DNA of 64,000 bases from Halorubrum sp. JWXQ-INN 858 (GTDB lineage Archaea > Halobacteriota > Halobacteria > Halobacteriales > Haloferacaceae), in assembly GCF_009806985.1 (NCBI RefSeq), contig NZ_WUAX01000005.1:147373-211372 (forward strand), read 5' to 3'. Positions 1-8,134 of this stretch are shown piece after piece. The notes beneath the pieces were generated by a model that ran no database searches, was not told the DNA's origin, and saw only the letters and a program-made list of their open reading frames with translations. How positions within the stretch are numbered: position 1 is the stretch's first letter; every line of letters begins with the position of its first letter. A program made the translations under genes and the position numbers.

Positions 1-75
1 CATTAAAAGGGCGCCCGCCTCAGTTCCATTAAAAGGGCGCCCGCCTCAGTTCCATTAAAAGGGCGCCCGCCTCAG
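1..75 (-). terminator. Triplicated 26-bp terminator-like repeat after the RPA operon
   Basis: A 26-bp unit occurs three times at 1-26, 27-52 and 53-75, and the window opens inside the array, so it may extend upstream. Read on the minus strand each unit holds the palindrome GGGCGCCC followed at once by TTTT, which looks like a transcription stop for the operon ending at 100. A separate 14-bp perfect palindrome lies at 76-89. The termination role is inferred from the GC dyad plus T-run and the position behind the operon. Confidence 0.55.
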
Positions 76-99
76 CCCTCGGCCGAGGGGGAGGCCGCC

Positions 100-723
100 T
101 CAGTTCCCGGCCGGGGTGTCGGCGCTGGCGGCGTCGCCGTCGGCGAGCTCGTCGCCGCCGTCGAGCCCCTCCAGCGCGGACAGCGCCGCGGCCTTGTACG
201 TCTCGGGGTCGAGGTCGTACTCCTCGCGCGCCATCCGCGCGTACTCGTTGCCCTCGTCGTCGAAGGCGGCGACGCGCTCGATGGTGCGCTCGGCGGTCTC
301 CGCCACCCATCGGTCGCGGACGGCCGCGTCGACCTCCGTGATCGACTCGGGACGGACGGAGACGCGGATCGTCCCGTCGTCGGTCTCGTACGTCCGGGGC
401 TTCCCGACGACCGCGACGTAGGCGGGCGGCTCCAGGTCGCGGATCGCGGAGGCGGCCTCGGGCTGGTACTGACCGGCGTAAACGAAGAACGTCCCCGTCG
501 GGTCGACGATCCGACCGCGCCAGTACTCGGAGTCGTCGCCGACGTCCTCCTTCTCGGTGAGGGTGCCGACGAAGAACACGCGGTTCGCGGACTCGCCGGT
601 CGGAAGCAGCGCGTAGACGGGCGCGCGCTCGTCGTCGGACTCCTTGAAGGTGAAGCCGGCGTCGTTGAACTCGGTCGCGAAGACGCGCCGGGCGACCTCG
701 CGGGTGGGTGCTGACTGGCTCAT
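100..723 (-). CDS. rpap3: RPA-associated protein (COG3390 type)
   Basis: This 207-residue acidic protein looks like the haloarchaeal partner of the single-stranded DNA-binding protein RPA. It is predicted to be an OB-fold protein (residues about 20-130, with strands around VFFVGTLTEKEDVG and YWRGRIVDPTGTFFVYAG) followed by a helical region and an acidic tail. Its ATG starts one base after the TGA of the upstream RPA gene, so the two are almost certainly co-transcribed and translated together. In Haloferax the rpa3-rpap3 pair has this arrangement and both products act in DNA repair and replication. The suffix 3 rather than 1 rests on the small size and the two-gene layout. Confidence 0.8.
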   Translation of the reverse strand: MSQSAPTREVARRVFATEFNDAGFTFKESDDERAPVYALLPTGESANRVFFVGTLTEKEDVGDDSEYWRGRIVDPTGTFFVYAGQYQPEAASAIRDLEPPAYVAVVGKPRTYETDDGTIRVSVRPESITEVDAAVRDRWVAETAERTIERVAAFDDEGNEYARMAREEYDLDPETYKAAALSALEGLDGGDELADGDAASADTPAGN

Positions 724-724
724 T

Positions 725-1651
725 TCAGATCGACCTCGCTTTGATCAGCGCGCCCTCGGGATCGATCGGCCCGGGCTCCTCCATGTCGTCGACGAGCACG
801 TAGCGGCCGAACGTCGGCCCCGTCACGCGGTAGTACCGCCCGAGGAGGTCCTCGGCCATCTCCTCGGCGACGACCGTCGTGTCGAGCGCGTCCATCGCCA
901 TGTCCTTCGCTTCCTCCAGGGTTATCCCGGTGAGGTCCTCGGTGGCCTCGCGGTCGAAGATCACCTCGGTGACGGTTTCGCCGTCGTCGAGGACGCCCTT
1001 GATCCGGAGGTCGAACTCGCCTTCGACCTGGCCGTGCTCCGAGCAGCGGCCGTTCTGGAGGACGCGGGTGCAGTCCTCCTCGGGGCAGCGTTTGATGAGG
1101 CCGGACCCGGACTGGATGTCGACGAGCGCGCCCTCGACCGTGTCGGCGTTGTCGCCGACCTCGATCTCCTCGTCGATCGCGGTGATGCCCGTCGTCCGGT
1201 TGAGCTTCACCGAGAAGTTGCCCTCGTACTCGTCGGTGACGACGTTCGAGAGCTCGTAGGACCGTCCCTCCTCCAGCTTCGGGAGGTCGGACGTCTCGAA
1301 GGCGACGAACTTGATCGTTCCCGACTCGTCGCCGACGAGTCCGACCTGCGAGATGGAGTCGCTACGCGGCTCCCAGAGGTCGACCAGCTTCACGCGCAGG
1401 TCGACCCACTGTTCGTCCTGGTCGATGTCGTTCACCTGCACGCGCTCCGTGCCGCCGCGGCCGAGCTGGTCGCGCTCCATGCCGGCGTCGTCGAGGTAGC
1501 TGTTGGTGACGCTCCGGCGGGCCTCGTCGAGGGGGACGCGGTACTCGTTGACGAGGTTCTCCAGCCGCTCCTCGACGGCGTCGGCGTCGACGCTCAGGTG
1601 GTCCGAGAACTGTTCCGCTATCGCTTCCGCTTCCTGTCGCAGTTCGCTCAT
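725..1651 (-). CDS. rpa3: Replication factor A, single-stranded DNA-binding protein
   Basis: The 308-residue product has an N-terminal helical part, an OB fold at about residues 70-170 (VDLRVKLVDLWEPRSDSISQVG, then GTIKFVAFE) and a zinc-finger-bearing second OB region with Cys/His ligands in CPEEDCTRVLQNGRCSEHG. RPA coats single-stranded DNA in replication, recombination and repair. I chose the ATG at 1651 because the only longer start in frame is a TTG at 1678 and because a good Shine-Dalgarno-like GGAGG (minus strand, 1661-1665) sits nine bases before it. The TATA-like element near 1710-1717 implies a leader of about 35 bases, which is unusual here, where most genes look leaderless. Confidence 0.85.
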   Translation of the reverse strand: MSELRQEAEAIAEQFSDHLSVDADAVEERLENLVNEYRVPLDEARRSVTNSYLDDAGMERDQLGRGGTERVQVNDIDQDEQWVDLRVKLVDLWEPRSDSISQVGLVGDESGTIKFVAFETSDLPKLEEGRSYELSNVVTDEYEGNFSVKLNRTTGITAIDEEIEVGDNADTVEGALVDIQSGSGLIKRCPEEDCTRVLQNGRCSEHGQVEGEFDLRIKGVLDDGETVTEVIFDREATEDLTGITLEEAKDMAMDALDTTVVAEEMAEDLLGRYYRVTGPTFGRYVLVDDMEEPGPIDPEGALIKARSI

Positions 1652-1709
1652 GGTGGTCTGCCTCCGGTCGTGTTTCAATGGGAGGCGTACGCCGGTTGGT
1701 TCCTCATCG

Positions 1710-1718
1710 TATTAAAAG
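1710..1718 (-). promoter_or_regulatory. TATA-like promoter of the rpa operon
   Basis: The minus strand reads CTTTTAATA. Expected initiation about 27 bases downstream falls near 1685, giving a leader of roughly 35 bases with a GGAGG ribosome-binding site before the RPA start. The rest of the 1719-2089 gap holds only a degenerate repeat and the promoter of the next gene. Confidence 0.5.
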
Positions 1719-1852
1719 GTGTGTGACCGCGGCGAAAGTGGCGTCTCCCGGCCCGTAACGGGGTCTATACGGTCCGAGGCGCTCGCCGATTCGACGGGCG
1801 TCGGGGTTCCGGATCCGCCCCTCCCTTTCGGCTCCCGCCGCGACCGGTCTCG

Positions 1853-1928
1853 GCGTCCGGAGTTAACAGAAGCGTCCGGAGTCAACAGCAGCGTCCGAGC
1901 TTAAAAGAAGGATCCGAGATTACAAGCG
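1853..1928 (+). repeat. Four degenerate 19-bp tandem units
   Basis: Units start at 1853, 1872, 1891 and 1910. Each has the form GCGTCCG(G)AG followed by an AT-rich half such as TTAACAGAA or CTTAAAAGAA. They lie in the gap between the divergent rpa operon and the 2090 gene. No ORF with halophilic composition covers them. They may be a decayed duplication or a cluster of binding sites. Confidence 0.5.
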
Positions 1929-2089
1929 CGTCCGACGCCCGTCAGCCATGCGCGGGCTTCGTTTCGAGTGGAACGATCCACGATCACGGCTCACATGGGG
2001 TGTCGTCCGGACGCGACGTCGTCGGTTTATCAGTGACCGCCGCAGTCGCGCGGCAACGGACCTATGTTCCGTGCGGTCGAACGCCGGGT

Positions 2090-2392
2090 ATGGACGACCG
2101 GCTCGAGCGCGTGTTCCGCCAGCAGCTCCGGAAGGCCGGCCGGCAGTTCGAGGAGGCCAAGCGAGCGTACGCCGAGGGGAAGGGATCGCCCGAGGGCTCG
2201 AACGCGGGGACGGCGGTGTACGACCTCCCGAGCGACGACGACGGCCGTGCCCGGATCGTCTGCCGTCGCCACGCCGAACGGCGGTCGGTCGCCGTCGACG
2301 CCGAGGGCCGTCCCGCGTGTTTCGAGTCCGGACACGTCGACTGTGAGGGCTGTGCGGAGGACGTCCGGGACGGCTACGTCGAGACCTGGTAG
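2090..2392 (+). CDS. Small conserved haloarchaeal zinc-site protein (DUF7091-like)
   Basis: This is a 100-residue protein of unknown function. The N-terminal helix (MDDRLERVFRQQLRKAGRQF) is basic and amphipathic. The C-terminal half has a CRRH pair and a Cys-rich end (HVDCEGCAEDV) that could bind a metal. It resembles, from memory, the haloarchaeal family DUF7091. The ATG at 2090 is chosen because a TATA-like CCTATG lies about 27 bases upstream and because residues added by the earlier ATG at 2000 are arginine-rich and look non-coding. It is monocistronic. Confidence 0.7.
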   Translation: MDDRLERVFRQQLRKAGRQFEEAKRAYAEGKGSPEGSNAGTAVYDLPSDDDGRARIVCRRHAERRSVAVDAEGRPACFESGHVDCEGCAEDVRDGYVETW

Positions 2393-2418
2393 CGCTCGCA
2401 CCCCGTCCACGGTTACGG

Positions 2419-2504
2419 TAGCGCCCGCACCGCGCCAATCTAGCGCCCGTACAGCACCCGCACCGCGCCAGTTAGCGCCCGTACAGCACCCGCACCGCGC
2501 CAGC
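2419..2504 (+). repeat. 32-bp intergenic tandem repeat, about 2.6 copies
   Basis: Two nearly perfect 32-bp units at 2441-2472 and 2473-2504 are preceded by a partial unit at 2419-2440. The unit is built from TAGCGCCCG and CACCGCGCCA blocks. It lies between the 2090 gene and the promoter of the 2556 gene. Confidence 0.7.
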
Positions 2505-2555
2505 AGCCGTGTTCGGATAGGGTTTTTATCACGCCACCACGAGGATCGGACACTC

Positions 2556-3758
2556 ATGCGACGGAAAGCGCTCGTCGCCGTGCTGCTCGTCGTCGTCGCC
2601 GTCGGGCTCGCGCTTTCCGGCGTCCTCGGCGGGACCGCGGACGAGCCCGCGAGCGGTGAGGTCCCCGCGGAGTCGCTGATCGAGATCGACGGCGATCACG
2701 AGCTGTGGCCGTACACGAGCCGAAGCACGTCGGTCGAAGGGCGGACGCTCGCGATCAACGTCGTCTTCCACGCCGACGGCGACGCGGTTCGCGAGGCGTT
2801 GACCGCACAGCCGGAGACCGACTGGGAGGAGACCGACGAGCTCGAGAGCGACGCGGAGTCGGACCTCGTCGTCGACGCGGTGACGGCGGACTGGGAGGAC
2901 GCTCACGGCTCCGTCCGGTACTCCTACTTCGAGGGCCCCGACGGCGGCGAGTGGGTCGACGAGTCGTTCGAGCTGCACGACGGCGAGTACCTCGGTGCGC
3001 GCGACCACGTCCGCGCGTACGAATCGCCGGACGGCGCGTACACGGCGGTGCAGGTCCACGAGGAGTACTACGACTGGTTCCGGCTCCGACACACCGTGAC
3101 GCACATCGGCGACCCGGCGGTGCGGATCGAGGACGACTTCATCGCCGCGACCGGTGAGAACGTGGCGGTGGACGGCACGGCGGTGCGCCGGGAGTACCAC
3201 GGCATCGACGGCGGCTGGAGCGACGGCTGGCTCTCCGTGATCGAGCTCGCGGTCCTGATCCCGCTGGCCGGCACGCTGTTGCGCCGCCGGACCCGGGAAG
3301 CGACCGTCGACCTCGCGCGCCGGTTCCGCTCGGAGGCTGGCCGGCACGCGGACGCCGCCATGTTGGGAACGGCGCTCGCCGCCGTCTTCCTCGGCGTTCG
3401 CGCGGCCGGCATCGGCATGGAGGTCGCGTACCCCGGGATCCCGCCGAAGGCGCTCGCGGCTCCTCTGTACCTCGCGATCGCGGTCGGGCTTCCGGCGCTC
3501 GTCGTCGGGGCGGCCGGACGCTGTGAGCCGACCGCGGCGTTCCTCGGCGTCGCGGTCGGGCTCGGTGCGGGCTTCGTGCTCGACTTCGCCGGGCTCGGCG
3601 TCGCGGTCCCCCCGGACCTGATCGTTCACCGGGCGGCGATGGTGGCCTCGCTGGGGCTCGTCGCGCTCGGCCGGGCGAGCGACGACCGGACGATCCTCGC
3701 CCTCGGGCTCCTGGCGTGGACGGCCGGGTTGGCGCTCCCGCTCGCGGACGTGATCTGA
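2556..3758 (+). CDS. Unknown multi-spanning membrane protein with extracytoplasmic domain
   Basis: I do not recognise this 400-residue protein. It begins with a hydrophobic segment (residues about 5-27, VAVLLVVVAVGLALSGVLGG) that may be a signal anchor. A soluble acidic domain follows (about 35-225) with a Tyr/Trp-rich centre (VRYSYFEGPDGGEWVDE, HEEYYDWFRLRHTVTHIG). After that come five or six transmembrane helices rich in Ala/Gly/Leu to residue 400. The soluble part loosely recalls the LssY C-terminal domain, but I would not rely on it. The ATG at 2556 follows a TTTTTATC element at about 2523-2530, fitting a leaderless message. Confidence 0.7.
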   Translation: MRRKALVAVLLVVVAVGLALSGVLGGTADEPASGEVPAESLIEIDGDHELWPYTSRSTSVEGRTLAINVVFHADGDAVREALTAQPETDWEETDELESDAESDLVVDAVTADWEDAHGSVRYSYFEGPDGGEWVDESFELHDGEYLGARDHVRAYESPDGAYTAVQVHEEYYDWFRLRHTVTHIGDPAVRIEDDFIAATGENVAVDGTAVRREYHGIDGGWSDGWLSVIELAVLIPLAGTLLRRRTREATVDLARRFRSEAGRHADAAMLGTALAAVFLGVRAAGIGMEVAYPGIPPKALAAPLYLAIAVGLPALVVGAAGRCEPTAAFLGVAVGLGAGFVLDFAGLGVAVPPDLIVHRAAMVASLGLVALGRASDDRTILALGLLAWTAGLALPLADVI

Positions 3759-3772
3759 GTCCACGTTCCGCC

Positions 3773-3828
3773 CGCGACGTCCCGCTGGCCCCTCGTTCGC
3801 GACGTCCCGCTGGCCCCTCGTTCGCGAC
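3773..3828 (+). repeat. 25-bp intergenic tandem duplication
   Basis: Two perfect 25-bp copies lie at 3773-3797 and 3798-3822, with the first bases of a third copy. The unit is CGCGACGTCCCGCTGGCCCC plus five bases. It sits directly behind the stop of the 2556 gene and before the promoter of the substrate-binding protein gene. Confidence 0.7.
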
Positions 3829-3891
3829 ATCTCTCGAGCCTCGATCGCCCCGTCCGTGTTCCCGGCCGTACGAGGGGGAGACCACAGAACT

Positions 3892-3899
3892 GTTATATC
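3892..3899 (+). promoter_or_regulatory. TATA box of the substrate-binding protein gene
   Basis: GTTATATC at about 3892-3899 is centred about 29 bases before the ATG at 3925. This supports leaderless initiation there. Confidence 0.5.
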
Positions 3900-3924
3900 G
3901 TCGGTGACGAAGGTGTATGAACGA

Positions 3925-5985
3925 ATGACACGGACGACGAGCCGGCGGTCGGTGCTCGCGGGAACGGGTCTCGCGGTCGCGAGCGCCGGCTGTGTCGGAC
4001 GTGTTCGCAACATCATGGGCCGGGATCGCTCCGCGCAGCTCTCCTTGGAGATACGCACGGTGCCGGCCGACGCCGACCCGAACGCGGTCCGGATCGCTCG
4101 ACACCTCTCGGAGCACCTCAACGCCGTCGGCGTCGACGCCCGCGTGGACACCATGGCGCAGGCGGACCTCAGCCGCAGCGTGCTCCTCAACCACGACTTC
4201 GACGTCTACGTCGGGCAGTTCCCGCGGACGAAGCCGTTCGATGCGGACGCGCTGTATCCGCTCCTCCACTCGCGGTTCACCGCCGAGACGGGATGGCAGA
4301 ACCCGTTCGGGTTCACCGAGCTCGTCGTCGACGACCTGCTCGAGGACCAGCGCCGCGCGAACGACGAGCGCCGGGCGGAGGTGATCGCAGACCTTCAGGA
4401 GGCGGTCTGTGAGCTCCAACCGTTCACCGTCGTCGCGTTCCCCGACGCGCTCACGGCGTACCGCGAGGGGACGTTTAGCGGGTGGGGGACGTCGTACCCG
4501 AACTCCGCACAGGGCCTCCTCAAACTGTCACACGTCCGCGAGGGGGAGACCACCGATGACGACGATCCCGTGACGCTCCGACTCACGACGACCGACGACC
4601 GGATCACGGAGAACTGGAACCCCATCGCCGCCGAGTACCGCCAGCATGGGGCGTTCACCTCCCTGCTGTACGACCCGCTCGCCAGACCGTCCGACGACGG
4701 CCCGATCCCGTGGCTCGCCCGGGCGTGGGAGTGGTCCGACGCCCGTACGCTCCGGGTCGAGATCCGCGACGCCGAGTGGCACGACGGCGAGCCGCTGACG
4801 GCCGCGGACGTCGCGTTCACCTACGAGTTCCTTCGGGACACGTCGATGGGCGAGGCGGAGACCCCGATCCCGACCCCCCGGTTCCGCGGCCGGAGCTCCC
4901 TGGTTGAATCGGTCGACGTCATCGACCGATCGACGGTCGAGATACGGATGGAAAACGTGAATCCGGGCGTCGGGGAACTGGCCCTCCAAGTTCCCGTCCT
5001 CCCGGAACACGTCTGGAGCGAGTACACCGACCCGGTCTCCATCGCTGGCCTCGCGGTCGACGAGGAGACGACGGAGGCGCTCGTGTGGAACAACGAGGAG
5101 CCCGTCGGCAGCGGTCCCCTCCGCTTCGTGGAATCGACCGCCGAGTCCGAGGTGACGTTCGAACGGAACCCGAGCCACTTCCTCCGTCGGCCCGAAGCGC
5201 TCGAAAGCGTCGACGAAGGGGAGACGGAGGACGGAAACGGCATCGACGAGGAGGGTGGAAGCGATGGGGCGGACGCCGACGAGGACGACGCCGACGACGT
5301 CGGCGTCGATGGTGCGGAGGACAACGGGAGCGGTGCGACCGATGAGGACGAGAACGGTACCGGAGACGACGGCGACAGCGACGGCGACAACGGCGACAGC
5401 GACAACGGTGATCGCGCCGGCGACGGGGCCGGCGAGGGGAGCGGTGACGACGGGAGCGACGCGGTCCGCTCGATCCCCGAAGCGTTTCACGGCAAGCCGA
5501 GCTTCGAGCGGCTCGTTCTCGAGGTCGTCCCGTCCGACATCGCGGCGGTCCAACTGGTCGGCGACGGGATGGCCGACGCGACGGCCTCGAACCTCGGCCC
5601 CGACGCGGTGCCGCGGATCGGTCGCGAGGCGGACGCGCGGCTCGTGAGCTCCCGTTCGGCGGCGTTCTACCACGTCGGGTACAACGCCCGGCGCGCGCCG
5701 TTGTCCAACCCCCGTTTCCGGGCCGTCCTCGCCTCGCTGATCGACAAGTCGGCGCTCGTCGACGACGCGTTCCAGGGGTACGCACGGGCGGCCGCCTCGC
5801 CGATGGCGGCGTCGTCCGAGACCGTCCCGGACCGGCTGCGATGGGACGACGAGACCGACGAGGACCCCGTGTACCCGTTCCGGGGCTCCGACGGCGGCCT
5901 CGACGTCGACGCGGTCCGTGACGCGTTCCGGGAGGCCGGGTACCGATACAACGAATCCGGCGAACTGCTCTCGCGGGACCAATGA
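3925..5985 (+). CDS. Tat-exported lipoprotein, family-5 ABC substrate-binding protein with permuted domain order
   Basis: The 686-residue product starts with a twin-arginine signal and lipobox (TSRRSVLAGTGLAVASAGC), so it should be a membrane-anchored solute receptor for peptides or similar ligands. The order of parts is odd. Residues about 39-205 look like the end of a normal DppA/OppA-type protein (AVRIARHLSEHLNAVGV, DFDVYVGQF, VVAFPDALTAYREGTFSGW). Residues about 215-427 then look like its beginning (ENWNPI, EWHDGEPLTAADVAFTYEF, LPEHVW). Residues 514-686 supply the middle (NPRFRAVLASLIDKSALV, VRDAFREAGY) and stop where the C-terminal subdomain should follow. An acidic Asp/Glu/Gly linker of about 85 residues (428-513) splits the domain. 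No permease or ATPase gene is adjacent. Its stop overlaps the next start (ATGA). Confidence 0.85.
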   Translation: MTRTTSRRSVLAGTGLAVASAGCVGRVRNIMGRDRSAQLSLEIRTVPADADPNAVRIARHLSEHLNAVGVDARVDTMAQADLSRSVLLNHDFDVYVGQFPRTKPFDADALYPLLHSRFTAETGWQNPFGFTELVVDDLLEDQRRANDERRAEVIADLQEAVCELQPFTVVAFPDALTAYREGTFSGWGTSYPNSAQGLLKLSHVREGETTDDDDPVTLRLTTTDDRITENWNPIAAEYRQHGAFTSLLYDPLARPSDDGPIPWLARAWEWSDARTLRVEIRDAEWHDGEPLTAADVAFTYEFLRDTSMGEAETPIPTPRFRGRSSLVESVDVIDRSTVEIRMENVNPGVGELALQVPVLPEHVWSEYTDPVSIAGLAVDEETTEALVWNNEEPVGSGPLRFVESTAESEVTFERNPSHFLRRPEALESVDEGETEDGNGIDEEGGSDGADADEDDADDVGVDGAEDNGSGATDEDENGTGDDGDSDGDNGDSDNGDRAGDGAGEGSGDDGSDAVRSIPEAFHGKPSFERLVLEVVPSDIAAVQLVGDGMADATASNLGPDAVPRIGREADARLVSSRSAAFYHVGYNARRAPLSNPRFRAVLASLIDKSALVDDAFQGYARAAASPMAASSETVPDRLRWDDETDEDPVYPFRGSDGGLDVDAVRDAFREAGYRYNESGELLSRDQ

Positions 5986-6863
5986 GCGTCCTGCTCTCGG
6001 TCGTCCTCCGGCTGGTGTTCTGGGTCGGCGTGATGTGTTTCGTCGCCGGGATCGCCCTCATCGGACCGGCCAGGCTGTACGAGTTGGCCCACGAGTTGAT
6101 CCCGAAACTCCGCGCGTCGGCGGTCCCGATCGCCGGCCTGTTGGCCGTACTGATCGCGAGCGCGGTCGGCCGCGGAGCGTTACAGACCGTTTCCGAGGTG
6201 ATCGCCTTCCGACTGACCGGAACGATCTACGCGATCGAGGGGCCGTTCGTCGCGTGGCTCCAGGCGACGTACGTCACGCCGGAGCTGACCTTCTACTTCT
6301 CGTGGATATACATCTACGGCTACGTGTTCCTGCTCACGTTCCCGTTCATCGCCTACGCGGCGCTGCCGGGAACGGCGGCGCTGAAGCGGCTCATCGCCGC
6401 GTACGCGCTCAACTACGGGATCGGGCTGGTCTTCTACACGCTGATCCTGGCGTACGGGCCGCGAAACGTGATGCCCGACGTCGTCACCTCCCTGCTGTAC
6501 ACGTTCAACCCGGACTTCCAGGCGCTCACGAGCGAGGTGAACGAGAACACGAACGTCTTCCCGTCGCTGCACACGTCGCTGGCGATGACGGTCGCGACGT
6601 TCGGCGTCCTCACCCGCCGCGAGTACCCCGCCTGGGCGGTCATCTCCGTGTGGATCGCGGTTTCGGTCATGGTGTCGACGATGTACCTCGGCATCCACTG
6701 GCTCGTCGACGTGATCGGCGGGATCGGCCTCGCGCTCGGCTGCGTCTACCTCTCCTACCGGCTCGTGGAACCCGACGAACCGATCGACGGCGGGGCCGAG
6801 GACGTGGCTGCGGGCGAGGATACCGCCACGTCCCCCGGCGAGGACGGATCGGCCACCGGTTAG
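5982..6863 (+). CDS. PAP2-family membrane phosphatase
   Basis: This is a 293-residue membrane protein with about six transmembrane helices. It carries acid-phosphatase motifs: FPSLHTSLAM, matching the PSGH block with Ser-Leu-His, and GIHWLVDVIGG, matching the final SR/H-x3-D block. Such enzymes dephosphorylate lipid or isoprenoid phosphates on the outer membrane face. The start overlaps the stop of the substrate-binding protein gene by four bases, so the two are translationally coupled. Whether they cooperate is unknown. The C-terminal 30 residues are an acidic tail. Confidence 0.85.
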   Translation: MSVLLSVVLRLVFWVGVMCFVAGIALIGPARLYELAHELIPKLRASAVPIAGLLAVLIASAVGRGALQTVSEVIAFRLTGTIYAIEGPFVAWLQATYVTPELTFYFSWIYIYGYVFLLTFPFIAYAALPGTAALKRLIAAYALNYGIGLVFYTLILAYGPRNVMPDVVTSLLYTFNPDFQALTSEVNENTNVFPSLHTSLAMTVATFGVLTRREYPAWAVISVWIAVSVMVSTMYLGIHWLVDVIGGIGLALGCVYLSYRLVEPDEPIDGGAEDVAAGEDTATSPGEDGSATG

Positions 6864-6909
6864 CTGCTGTCTCGACCGTCGGCGGACGCGGGTCCCGCCG
6901 TCGGGCCGG

Positions 6910-7530
6910 CTACTCGCCCTCGATCAGCCGCCGGAGCTGTTCGGGCGGGACCGCGCCGCGGGCGGCGTGACCGTCGAACATGAACGTCGGGACCCCGGTG
7001 ACGCCGCGTCGTCTGGCGGCGTCGAACAGCCCGTCGATCCGCTCCCGGTGGTCGTCGTCGTCCAACGCGTCGTCGACGACCGCCGGGGACACCCCGTCGA
7101 CGTCGTCGGCGACCTCGACGAGGACGTCTCGATCGCCGACGTCCCGACCCTCCTCCCAGAGCGCGGCGAGGACGGCGTCGTCGAACCGCTCCCAGACGTC
7201 CGGGGAGTCCTCCTTGACGCGAAGCGAGACGAGCTGGGCCGGCAGCGAGTCGACCTCGAGGGCGAGCTCCTGTGCCATCTCGACGTCGTATCGCTCCTGT
7301 AGCCGGCGGACGTTCTCGCGGGCCCCCGCGTAGTAGTCGCCGTCCTTCCCGTCGTCGACGTCGTGGTCGATCACGCCGTCCGGGCCGCGCTTCCCGGCGC
7401 GGAGGTCGAACGGGTGCCAATCGACCGCGAGCGGCTCGTCGCGTCCCGACCGGTAGCGCTCGAGCGACTTCCGACCGAGGTAACAGAACGGACAGACGTG
7501 GTCCGAGTACACGGTGACGGTGTCGGTCAT
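6910..7530 (-). CDS. DsbA/FrnE-family thiol oxidoreductase
   Basis: This 206-residue thioredoxin-fold protein has the active site CPFC near residue 14 (DHVCPFCYLGRKSLE), a helical insertion, and the cis-proline loop VTGVPTFMF near residue 180. This is the pattern of FrnE/DsbA-like dithiol-disulfide isomerases. There is no signal peptide, so it should act in the cytoplasm. It is a single gene, convergent with the PAP2 gene. No strong TATA element is seen before it. Confidence 0.88.
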   Translation of the reverse strand: MTDTVTVYSDHVCPFCYLGRKSLERYRSGRDEPLAVDWHPFDLRAGKRGPDGVIDHDVDDGKDGDYYAGARENVRRLQERYDVEMAQELALEVDSLPAQLVSLRVKEDSPDVWERFDDAVLAALWEEGRDVGDRDVLVEVADDVDGVSPAVVDDALDDDDHRERIDGLFDAARRRGVTGVPTFMFDGHAARGAVPPEQLRRLIEGE

Positions 7531-7796
7531 ACCCCGGGTTCGGGCCCGACCCGGAAAGCCCGTTCGCCGGCGGTGATCCGTGACGTCACCGTCGAAGCCG
7601 TCGGCGACCGCCGTCAGCGGAAAAGCTGATACCCCCGCCGCCGTGAGTTACCCCCGTCGCGGGAGTCGTGTCCTCGGGTAGGGGCCGAACGCGACCCCGC
7701 GACGGCGGTTCGACCCCGGCGAGCGACGGCGACGGACGCGTCACGCCCGAGCCTCCGGCACGGAACCCTTTTGCCCGTCTCGCCCGACGTATCCGT

Positions 7797-8096
7797 ATGG
7801 CAGTCCTGGAGTCGCCGGGCGTGGCGCTGTTCGGCGTCGCGGCGACCGCCGCGCTGTTCGTCGCCGTCCGCAGGGACGCGTCCCGGGTCGGGATGTCGCG
7901 GTCGCTTTTATGGGCCGTTGCGGCCGCCGTCCCGGTGCTCGTCGGGTTCGGCATGTACCTGTACGTGCCGGCGGTCCCGATGACCGGCGTGATCATGACC
8001 GCGAACACGGGGCTCGTCGTCTACGGGCTCGAACGCGAGGTGTCCACCGAGGAGGAGATACCCGCGGACCCGGGGAGCCTCCCGAACCGGAAGTAA
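7797..8096 (+). CDS. Small membrane protein, unknown function
   Basis: This 99-residue protein has three predicted membrane segments (VALFGVAATAALFVAV, LLWAVAAAVPVLVGFGMYLYV, MTGVIMTANTGLVVYGL) and a short acidic C-terminus (EREVSTEEEIPADPG). I do not recognise the family. The ATG at 7797 is preferred over 7668 because a CCCTTTTG element lies about 28 bases upstream and because the extra N-terminus would be arginine-rich. It precedes mutS by 38 bases. Confidence 0.65.
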   Translation: MAVLESPGVALFGVAATAALFVAVRRDASRVGMSRSLLWAVAAAVPVLVGFGMYLYVPAVPMTGVIMTANTGLVVYGLEREVSTEEEIPADPGSLPNRK

Positions 8097-8134
8097 CCCG
8101 TAGGGTTTTAGCCGGCGACGGCGGGAGTACGGGT

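Noticed and set aside
1..75. CRISPR-like array
   Set aside because: The 26-bp units are directly joined without spacers and no cas genes are present, so this is a tandem terminator repeat.
3856..3924. Longer N-terminus for the substrate-binding protein
   Set aside because: It would bury the twin-arginine signal behind 23 extra residues and start before the promoter element at 3892.
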